This document shows positions 1 to 6,260 of a stretch of 9,702 bases of DNA, one piece after another (position 1 is the stretch's first letter; every line of letters starts with the position of its first letter). The position numbers were made by a program, and so were the translations under genes. The stretch lies in NCBI GenBank assembly GCA_003230435.1, contig QIDW01000141.1, positions 1 to 9,702 on the forward strand, written 5' to 3'. The notes beneath the pieces are model-generated. The model saw only the letters and a list, made by a program, of their open reading frames with translations, was not told where the DNA came from and did not search any database. The DNA comes from Acidimicrobiia bacterium. Its GTDB lineage: Bacteria; Actinomycetota; Acidimicrobiia; Spongiisociales; ZC4RG35.

Positions 1-864
1 CGGCTCCCCAACCTCTCGGATCGGCTCGGCACGCTGGTACGCACGAACTCAGAGGCGATCGTCGGCGCGGTAGCACCATCGAACACCGATGTTGACTATT
101 CACAGGGGGTAGCCATCACCTCGTCGATCCACGTCGACGAGCACACCCACATCGAGCCGGTCCGGTATCCCAAAGGGTCTAACGCAATGGGAGCGCTCTC
201 CACCCTCATTGTGGATGGCGGTGGCCGCATCCCACGGCCCCTGCGGTTCCTCCTTACCATCATCCGTCACCCGATTCGGTTCCTGCAGTCCCTGTCGGTC
301 AGGAACTGGGCAAGCCGCGGCGTGATCCTTCTCGTGATGCAGAGCAGGGACAACACTCTGGTGACTTACCGCAGACGCGGCTTGTTCGGTGGCGTGCTCA
401 CCTCACGCCATGGCCACGGCGAGCCGAACCCCTCCTGGATCCCGGAGGCGAACAACGCGGCGCGTCACGCGGCAGCCGCCATGGGCGGGATGGCTCTGGG
501 ATCGATCTTCGAGGCGATGATCAACACCCCGACCACTGCACACATCATCGGCGGCTGCCCGATCGGCGTGAACCGGGAGACGGGAGTGATCGATCCGTAC
601 CACCGCGTCTTCGACTACCCGGGTCTCCATGTCGTGGACGGATCGGCTATCACCGCCAACCTGGGTGTCAACCCTGCCCTGACGATCACGGCGACGGCAG
701 AGCGGGCAATGGCGATGTGGCCCAACAAGGGCGGCGCTGACCCCCGGCCGGCAGTCGGCACCGCCTATCGGCGGGTGCCTCCAGCAGCTCCGGCGAACCC
801 GGCCGTTCCTGCGGATGCACCGGCGGCGTTGCGCGCCGACCGCATGCCCCCGTCGATGGCGTGA
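1..864 (+). CDS. GMC family oxidoreductase, ChoD-like (5' end outside window)
   Basis: C-terminal 287 codons of an FAD-dependent GMC oxidoreductase. The frame is open from base 1, so an ATG start at 187 would only be an internal Met. Seen: the C-terminal GMC signature, with a His in a TAHIIGGCPIG motif (codon 541-543) and an Asn in NLGVNPALTIT (codon 670-672). In Streptomyces cholesterol oxidase the matching His and Asn sit at the flavin and substrate (established knowledge). HVVDGSAITANLGVNP and the AMWPNKG tail, followed by a Pro/Ala-rich end, resemble Mycobacterium ChoD more than secreted class I cholesterol oxidases. The likely role is oxidation of a sterol or other bulky alcohol. Cholesterol as substrate is inference, and even for ChoD the physiological substrate is debated. 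The N-terminal FAD-binding domain lies upstream of the window. Confidence 0.9.
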   Translation, partial: RLPNLSDRLGTLVRTNSEAIVGAVAPSNTDVDYSQGVAITSSIHVDEHTHIEPVRYPKGSNAMGALSTLIVDGGGRIPRPLRFLLTIIRHPIRFLQSLSVRNWASRGVILLVMQSRDNTLVTYRRRGLFGGVLTSRHGHGEPNPSWIPEANNAARHAAAAMGGMALGSIFEAMINTPTTAHIIGGCPIGVNRETGVIDPYHRVFDYPGLHVVDGSAITANLGVNPALTITATAERAMAMWPNKGGADPRPAVGTAYRRVPPAAPANPAVPADAPAALRADRMPPSMA

Positions 865-904
865 CCTCGAGCCCACTTCGATCAAGGACATGGACGCGAA
901 AAAC

Positions 905-942
905 CCCGAGGGAGTGTTGGCCGAAACCTTCACCCTCTCGGG
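905..942 (+). terminator. Hairpin downstream of the GMC oxidoreductase gene
   Basis: Arms 905-916 and 931-942 pair over 12 positions with one G-T wobble and one A-C mismatch around a 14-base loop. It lies 41 bases after the oxidoreductase stop. No T-run follows, so this is at best a U-less, actinobacterial-style terminator or RNA-stabilising stem. Confidence 0.3.
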
Positions 943-1021
943 ATTCACGACCCTGTTACCACTCCGGCCCGAAAGCCGGTCTGACTGAGGGTTCCGAAGT
1001 GCCCTCTCGGTCGCTTCGGGT

Positions 1022-1047
1022 CCGGTTTGGGGTTGCCCCCAAGTCGG
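1022..1047 (+). terminator. Strong GC-rich hairpin, candidate terminator
   Basis: Arms 1022-1032 and 1037-1047 form an uninterrupted 11-pair stem (two G-T wobbles, core GGGG/CCCC) closed by the four-base loop TTGC. It sits between the oxidoreductase and the CapA-like gene. No T-tract follows. It is the best stem in the gap and could end the oxidoreductase transcript, or lie in the leader of the next gene if the promoter is upstream of it. Confidence 0.4.
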
Positions 1048-1193
1048 CTCCGCCACCATAGAGTCGGCCGAGACTCCTAGCAAGCGAGGATCTAGTGAAT
1101 GTTTCGCGAACTCTCAATTGTTCGAGGACGCAGGCCGCTGAGGTAGTCGCATCCGTACGCGCGAGATCGCAACACACAAGCGAGTAGGCGCCG

Positions 1194-2177
1194 GTGGAGA
1201 AACCCAACGACAGCTCGCCGAAGAGAATCCGGCTTGCGCTGGCGGGCGACACCATGCTGGGCCGGGGTGTGGCCGAGGTCCTCGTCGCTGCTCGACCTTC
1301 CGACGTGATCGCTCCCGAGGTGGTAGAGATAGCCGGCTCGGCCGATCTGTTCATCCTCAATCTGGAGTGCTGTATCTCGGTGCGTGGCTCCCCGCGGCCT
1401 GATCCTGGCAAGCCATTCTTTTTCCGCGCCCCTCCGGTGGCTGCCGAGCTGCTACAGGCGATCGGCGTCGATTGCGTCACGCTGGCCAACAACCACGCCC
1501 TCGACTTCGGTCCCGTTGCCCTCAACGACACCCTGGATCTCCTGGCCGATGTCGGGATCGTTGTGGTGGGCGCCGGGAGGGATCAGACCGAGGCCCGACG
1601 ATCGTCAGTGCTCTCACGCGGGGGATTCAGTCTCGAGATCGTGGGATTCACCGATCATCCCTCCGAGTTCGCTGCCGGACCCGAATCCCCTGGCGTCGCA
1701 TTTGCCGATCTGTCGTCAGGGGTCCCAGCGTGGTTGGAGAAGGCGATTCGCTCCTCCACTGCCGATGCCACCCTGGTGACACCCCACTGGGGTCCGAATA
1801 TGACCAGCCGACCGGTGAAGCGGGTGAAGCGTGCCGCCGACGCCCTGGTCGCGGCCCGGGCCACATTGGTTGCGGGTCACTCGGCGCATGTCTTCCACGG
1901 TGTGTCGGATCGAGTCCTCTTCGATCTGGGTGACTTCGTCGACGATTACGCCGTCGACCCCAAGCTCCGCAATGACCTAGGCCTGCTGTTCTTGATCGAA
2001 CTGACTCACGATGGCCCAATGGAACTCGAGGCCGTGCCACTGGCGCTGGACTACTGCCACACCCGCCTTGCTGTCGGAGACGAGGCCGATTGGGTTTTCC
2101 GGAGGTTCCGCCATGCGTGTCACGAGATGGGGACCGAGGTTTCGATCCGGGGTGGTCGGCCGGTCATCAGGTGGTGA
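1194..2177 (+). CDS. CapA family protein (PGA_cap, calcineurin-like fold)
   Basis: A 327-residue protein of the CapA/PGA_cap family, related to poly-gamma-glutamate capsule protein CapA and sharing a metallophosphoesterase-like fold. Motifs in order: AGDTMLGRG (17-25, metal-site Asp19), ILNLECC (54-60), LANNHALDFG (97-106), PHWG (197-200) and AGHSAHVFHG (227-236). The Asp, Asn and His residues fit a metal-dependent hydrolase site. No signal peptide or membrane segment is visible, so it looks cytoplasmic, unlike membrane-anchored Bacillus CapA. No capB, capC or capE neighbour is present, so polyglutamate synthesis is not supported and the substrate is unknown. The GTG start at 1194 is the only start before the conserved Asp; the upstream Shine-Dalgarno is weak. 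It ends 70 bases before the methyltransferase gene. Confidence 0.87.
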   Translation: MEKPNDSSPKRIRLALAGDTMLGRGVAEVLVAARPSDVIAPEVVEIAGSADLFILNLECCISVRGSPRPDPGKPFFFRAPPVAAELLQAIGVDCVTLANNHALDFGPVALNDTLDLLADVGIVVVGAGRDQTEARRSSVLSRGGFSLEIVGFTDHPSEFAAGPESPGVAFADLSSGVPAWLEKAIRSSTADATLVTPHWGPNMTSRPVKRVKRAADALVAARATLVAGHSAHVFHGVSDRVLFDLGDFVDDYAVDPKLRNDLGLLFLIELTHDGPMELEAVPLALDYCHTRLAVGDEADWVFRRFRHACHEMGTEVSIRGGRPVIRW

Positions 2178-2231
2178 GCCGGGAGCCGGGTCGAACCGCC
2201 AGCCGACATCTCCGCAGCCAGGGAGCTCCGG

Positions 2232-2237
2232 TAACAT
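2232..2237 (+). promoter_or_regulatory. Possible -10 element of the methyltransferase gene
   Basis: TAACAT fits the TANNNT actinobacterial -10 pattern and ends ten bases before the GTG start at 2248. That spacing would give a leaderless or nearly leaderless transcript. No good -35 is seen. The call is tentative, since the gene could also be read through from the CapA-like gene. Confidence 0.25.
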
Positions 2238-2247
2238 TGGTGGGGCC

Positions 2248-3042
2248 GTGAGCCGCTGGATTGTCCTCTTGGCGCTGGTGGCGTTGATTGTGGCCGGGTG
2301 TACTTCCACGTCCCTGGTATCACCGTCAACGCAGGCCGGCGAGGATGAGGGCGCCTTGGCTCCCGAGGAGAACATCACTGACTCGGTCTCCGGCCAGGAG
2401 ACCTATGCACAGGAGCGAGATGTCATGGTCGACTCTCAAATCGTTGCCCGTGATGTGAGCAACCCCCTGGTGCTCGAAGCGATGCGGACTGTGCCCCGGC
2501 ATGAGTTCGTGCCCGCCGATTATCTCGACCAGGCCTACGAGGACCACCCTCTGCCCATCGGGCAAGGCCAGACCATCTCTCAGCCCTACATCGTCGCCTG
2601 GATGTCTGAGCTTCTCGAAGTCGAGCCGGGAGACAAGGTGCTCGAGATCGGCACAGGGTCGGGATATCAGGCTGCGATTCTCGCCGAGATGGGAGTCGAG
2701 GTCTACACGGTAGAGGTCATCGCCGAGTTGGCCGCGGCAGCCGCCCCCCGGCTGGAGCGCCTTGGTTATGGGGAGGTCAATACACTAGAAGCCGACGGCT
2801 ATTTCGGGTGGGTCGAGCATGCTCCCTACGACGCCATCGTCGTCACCGCCGCTCCCGACCACCTGCCCCAACCGCTCTTGCTCCAGCTCGTCGAAGGGGG
2901 ACGTCTTGTGATCCCGGTTGGCCCCGTGGGTTCGTTCCAGACGATGTGGCGCTTCACCAACGCCGCGTCAGGTGAGGTCCTCGCGGAGAACCTGGGCTAT
3001 GTCTCGTTCGTGCCTCTCACCCGGGCAGGGTCAGACGAGTAG
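2248..3042 (+). CDS. pcm: Protein-L-isoaspartate O-methyltransferase with lipoprotein signal
   Basis: SAM-dependent PCMT of 264 residues, which methylates L-isoaspartyl residues so that damaged proteins can be repaired. The GTG at 2248 is chosen because it gives a textbook lipoprotein signal: MSRW, a hydrophobic stretch (5-16) and lipobox IVAGC with Cys18. The longer frame back to 2011 would overlap the CapA-like gene by 167 bases and bury this signal. Core motifs: MVDSQIVARDV before residue 75, RHEFVP, GQGQTISQPY (105-114), the SAM loop EIGTGSGYQ (133-141), VVTAAPDHLP (198-207) and GGRLVIPVG. The catalytic domain looks complete. A low-complexity linker (about 19-60) separates the anchor from the enzyme. 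Export is odd because SAM is cytosolic. The 3' end overlaps the convergent gene by 26 bp. Confidence 0.9.
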   Translation: MSRWIVLLALVALIVAGCTSTSLVSPSTQAGEDEGALAPEENITDSVSGQETYAQERDVMVDSQIVARDVSNPLVLEAMRTVPRHEFVPADYLDQAYEDHPLPIGQGQTISQPYIVAWMSELLEVEPGDKVLEIGTGSGYQAAILAEMGVEVYTVEVIAELAAAAAPRLERLGYGEVNTLEADGYFGWVEHAPYDAIVVTAAPDHLPQPLLLQLVEGGRLVIPVGPVGSFQTMWRFTNAASGEVLAENLGYVSFVPLTRAGSDE

Positions 3043-5446
3043 ATCCGGACGCCAGAGCTTCGGAAGCGCCGACACGGGTTTTGCCCATCGCCAGCAGGGT
3101 CGCACCTCCGTAGCAGGCCGCGCCCACTGCCATGACCGCGGTGAAGCCCCAGGAGAGGGCGGCCAACGCAGCTGCAATGGCAGCCACCACCGACGCAGCC
3201 CCGTTGATTCCCCAGGCCCAGGGGATCAGTTGCGGAGCTGTGAGATCGAGATAGTCGATCCCTTTGGGAAACATGGTTCCCATCAAGAACCCCACCGGGA
3301 GCACCGACCCGGCCACCAGGGCGGCCCTCAGCCAAAAGGGCTGCCCCAGGGAGAGATCGATCACTCCGGCTACCAGCCACGGCTGCACGACGGCGATCAC
3401 ACTGAGAACGATCGCAGTCCCCAGCCAGGGAAGACGGTCTGACAGCAGGCTGCCGAGACCGGAAGCGACCAGCACCGAGGCCAAGACCACCGCCAGGGCT
3501 GTGGTGGGCCGCCCCAAGACCAGGATGTATCGCTGGAAGATGGGGATCTCGACCAGCAGAAAGGCGAGTCCGAGCAATCCGAAATAGCCCACGGTCCACC
3601 CCAATCCCGGTTCCCGCCGGGCACTCATCGTCAGCGGCCCCAGGATCAGCAGTCCGGCGGCCAGGATAGAAAGCAATAACAGCGCCACCAACACGAAGTA
3701 ACCGGCGCCTCCAAAGGGCTGCCAGGTTCGACCCAGGGTTGCCAGCACCTCGTCGGTTTGTTCGAAGGTGAAGTAATGGCGGAAGAACGGGTGATTGTCG
3801 GTGGGGGGAGTTATGTCGAAGGTGTAGGACTCGTATAGGTCGGTGGGAGCCGACTGCGCCAGCAGGAGCGAGGCCAGCCGGAAATATTCGTCCTCAGGGA
3901 GTCGGTTGTACCGGTTCGCCTCGCTGGCGTCGAGTCCCGGGAACGCCACCAAATCAAAACGGAGTCTCTCGGCAAAGTCCCTTATCCGATCCAGCTGATC
4001 GGTTCCGAAACCGTCGGGAGAGACCAGCACCAGGAGGTTGGAAAACCCGCGTAGTGCCACCACCGCCGATGCGGGATCCCCTCCCCGGCTGCGGATCGCC
4101 TCACCAGCGAGCCCAACAGCCCTAATTCCCTCGGAAGGAGGGGTTTGCAGCCAACGGACCACGGCCAGGACTCCGCCGGGTCGCAAGACATCGAGATAGG
4201 CGGAGACCGCCTCGAGGGTGAGGCTGTAGTCCTCGGCCAGGCTGTAGGCCCCGGAGGTCACAGGGCGGAATGGGGAATCGAGGGCCAGGTGGACGACATC
4301 GAAGTCACGGTCGGCTCTCTCGACGAAGGTGCGAATATCTTCGACCACGACCTCGACCGCCGGATCACGATAGGTAGGTGAGGTCGATGCCGCCTCCGCC
4401 ACCATCGGATCAGGCTCCACCGCCGTCACGTTGGCAGCTCCCGAGCTGAGAGCGGTGATCACCGCCAGGCCCCCTCCAGCGTCGAGAACCAACGCTTCTG
4501 CGGCCGGTTTGAGTTCGTAAGGCAAGGCATAGAGGAGGTATGGGACGAAGTCTGCCTGCCCGGGCTCGACGAGCGGGATCGGACTCAGATCGTCACCGTC
4601 GACGGTGACCCCCTGCTGTGCTGGCGGAATGCCGCGGTAGGTGAAAGAGAGCCCGGGCAGGGAACGGATTCCCTCGCTCTCGACGTGATCCACCCGGGAC
4701 GCGGGCGTCCACTCTGTGGAGAGCAGCACCGCTCCCGGGTATCGCAGCGCTGCGCTCAACTCCTTGTAGGGAGAGAGTCGCAATTCGATGCTTTCCGGGC
4801 CGGCGATCAGCAGCCCGGCTGTCACTGCCACCAGAACGGCCACGGCGGGCAGGGCTTGCCGTTTACTGGAACCGGCCGCCAGCAGGAAGAGAACCGCCAG
4901 GGCCGCCAGGGCTGCTGCGGCCACTACTGCCCCCTCGCCGCCGAGGCGGCCGATCGCAACCAACGCCAGGGGTGCCCCTATGCCGGCGCCTGCCAGGCTG
5001 GCCCCGTAGATCAGGTGTGCCGGTACTCGACGTGGTTGGTCCCATCCCGCGAGAAGCGCCGTGATCAGTGCACCGGCGAAGAAGAACGGAGTAGCCAGAG
5101 CCAGATAGACAATGGCCAGGTAGAGGATCTGCCGCCGGTCCCATGCAACGGTGAAGGAGTCGAACGGCACCCGGTTGGCTGCCAGGTAGCCACCGATGAT
5201 GGCGGCGGTCTGCAGGGCGGCGAGTGTGGCCCAGCGTCCCGGGCCACCCCGTCCGAGGCGTGGCCACACGAAGAGAAAAGACCCGGCGGCACCAAAGCCG
5301 AGCAGGGCCAGACTCACCGCCACGAAAGCGAAGTGGTAAAACTGAGCGACGGAGAAAATCCGGGTTAGGACCACTTCGAGCATCAGAACCGCCGCCGAAG
5401 ACAGGGCGGTGCCGAGGAGGACAGCTGATCCCGAACGTTCACTCAT
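3017..5446 (-). CDS. Multi-pass membrane protein with spermidine-synthase-like domain
   Basis: An 809-residue protein in three parts. An N-terminal membrane block (about 8-215) has roughly seven segments and motif LEVVLTRIF (23-31). A soluble Rossmann domain follows (about 225-580), and a second membrane block of several helices fills 585-790. The Rossmann part resembles class I methyltransferase/spermidine synthases: VLDAGGG (320-326), VEPDP (343-347), an Asp at 390 in ALDSP, LRPGGVLAVVRW, and TDNHPFF (549-555), a motif shared by membrane-bound spermidine-synthase-like proteins. The canonical GGGDG is replaced by DAGGG, so polyamine synthesis is not assured and the substrate is unknown. The ATG at 5446 overlaps the upstream hydrolase stop by 8 bp, implying translational coupling. 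It is the last gene of the minus-strand operon. Confidence 0.85.
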   Translation of the reverse strand: MSERSGSAVLLGTALSSAAVLMLEVVLTRIFSVAQFYHFAFVAVSLALLGFGAAGSFLFVWPRLGRGGPGRWATLAALQTAAIIGGYLAANRVPFDSFTVAWDRRQILYLAIVYLALATPFFFAGALITALLAGWDQPRRVPAHLIYGASLAGAGIGAPLALVAIGRLGGEGAVVAAAALAALAVLFLLAAGSSKRQALPAVAVLVAVTAGLLIAGPESIELRLSPYKELSAALRYPGAVLLSTEWTPASRVDHVESEGIRSLPGLSFTYRGIPPAQQGVTVDGDDLSPIPLVEPGQADFVPYLLYALPYELKPAAEALVLDAGGGLAVITALSSGAANVTAVEPDPMVAEAASTSPTYRDPAVEVVVEDIRTFVERADRDFDVVHLALDSPFRPVTSGAYSLAEDYSLTLEAVSAYLDVLRPGGVLAVVRWLQTPPSEGIRAVGLAGEAIRSRGGDPASAVVALRGFSNLLVLVSPDGFGTDQLDRIRDFAERLRFDLVAFPGLDASEANRYNRLPEDEYFRLASLLLAQSAPTDLYESYTFDITPPTDNHPFFRHYFTFEQTDEVLATLGRTWQPFGGAGYFVLVALLLLSILAAGLLILGPLTMSARREPGLGWTVGYFGLLGLAFLLVEIPIFQRYILVLGRPTTALAVVLASVLVASGLGSLLSDRLPWLGTAIVLSVIAVVQPWLVAGVIDLSLGQPFWLRAALVAGSVLPVGFLMGTMFPKGIDYLDLTAPQLIPWAWGINGAASVVAAIAAALAALSWGFTAVMAVGAACYGGATLLAMGKTRVGASEALASGSTRLTLPG

Positions 5447-6260
5447 CGCCGGGAACTAACACGTCATCGAGGAATGCCACAACCTCATCCACCAGCTGCG
5501 CACCGGCCGCCAAAGCGAAGTCGTTGTGATCGGCACCGTCGATGATCAAGAGTCGTTTGAGTCCTCTTGCGGATTCGAACAGCTCTCTGCTCTGCTCTAC
5601 AGGAACGATGCTGTCGGCCGAACCGGCGACGATCATTGCGGGCACGTCGATGTTGCGGATCGTCTCCAGGTTCAGATAGCGGTCCCACAACAGAAGAGAA
5701 GCCGGCAAGAACGGGTAGTGAATCGATGCGATGTCGGGAAGCGAAGTGAACGGCGAGCGCAGCACAAGAGCGGCCGGCGGTTGTTCCTCGGCGAGTCCGA
5801 GCGCAACCGCGGCGCCAAGCGATTCGCCGAAGTAGGCCAGCCGATTTGGGTCAACGTCGGAACGGGCCCGCAAGTAAGCGACCGCGGCACGGGCATCGGT
5901 GGCGAGGCCCGACTCAGAAGGTTTCCCCGGATTGCCGCCATAACCCCTGTAGTCGACAAGCAGCACCGCATACCCACGTCCGGCGAGGGCTTCAGCTAGC
6001 GGTATGCGGTCGGCGCGGTTGCCGGCGTTGCCGTTGAACACCACCACGGTCCCGCCATTGCCTTTCCCCTCTGCGGGCACGAACCAGGCAGCCAGCGACA
6101 GGCCATCCTCGGTCGGGTACTTCACCTCCTCTGCGCCCGGCAAAACAGCGGCAGCGTCCGGAACGGCCTGTGTCGGGAAGTAGATGAGACGCCGTTGCGA
6201 GATCCATATCAGGCCAAGTCCTGCCAATACGGCCAGAGTCAATATCGCGAGCCATCTCAT
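5439..6260 (-). CDS. Membrane-anchored alpha/beta hydrolase (BEM46/YfhR type)
   Basis: A 273-residue serine hydrolase with one N-terminal transmembrane helix (about 4-20) followed by QRRLIYFPT, the usual opening of the BEM46/ABHD13/YfhR group. The fold is complete: oxyanion-side VVVFNGNAGNR (72-82), DYRGYGGNPG (103-112), nucleophile elbow FGESLG with Ser147, acid Asp216 in GSADSIVP, and His245 in GADHNDF. The substrate is unknown; family members act as esterases or peptidase-like hydrolases. The ATG at 6260 is chosen because it forms TGATG with the stop of the upstream acylase gene. A GTG at 6263 would add one residue. The catalytic domain probably faces outward, but topology is inferred. Confidence 0.88.
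   Translation of the reverse strand: MRWLAILTLAVLAGLGLIWISQRRLIYFPTQAVPDAAAVLPGAEEVKYPTEDGLSLAAWFVPAEGKGNGGTVVVFNGNAGNRADRIPLAEALAGRGYAVLLVDYRGYGGNPGKPSESGLATDARAAVAYLRARSDVDPNRLAYFGESLGAAVALGLAEEQPPAALVLRSPFTSLPDIASIHYPFLPASLLLWDRYLNLETIRNIDVPAMIVAGSADSIVPVEQSRELFESARGLKRLLIIDGADHNDFALAAGAQLVDEVVAFLDDVLVPGDE

Larger units (their letters stand above)
865..1193. other. Intergenic region, no convincing gene
   Basis: A stretch of 329 bases between the GMC oxidoreductase and the CapA-like gene. It holds two hairpins (listed separately) and no tRNA-like cloverleaf. Open frames crossing it (for example plus 861-1061 and minus 956-1531) have no ribosome binding site and no recognisable protein content. 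A short frame-2 stretch at 863-988 has coding-like third positions but is probably chance or a remnant. The promoter of the CapA-like gene should lie in the second half; a TANNNT-type hexamer at 1059-1064 is too weak to call. Confidence 0.6.

Noticed and set aside
863..988. Short frame-2 stretch (ATG at 890, 32 codons) with G/C-rich third positions, looking partly protein-like
   Set aside because: Too short, poorly spaced Shine-Dalgarno, no recognised homology, and overlaps a hairpin; possibly a remnant but unsupported.
403..1083. Minus-strand open frame of 226 codons across the oxidoreductase end
   Set aside because: Arg-rich shadow frame opposite a clearly conserved gene.
2011..2247. N-terminal extension of the methyltransferase frame back to an ATG at 2011
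   Set aside because: It overlaps the CapA-like gene by 167 bases and would place the lipoprotein signal in the protein interior; the extension has no recognisable content.
4685..5368. Plus-strand open frame of 227 codons opposite the membrane protein
   Set aside because: Gln/Gly/Arg-rich composition typical of an antisense shadow in a GC-rich gene; no ribosome binding site or motif.
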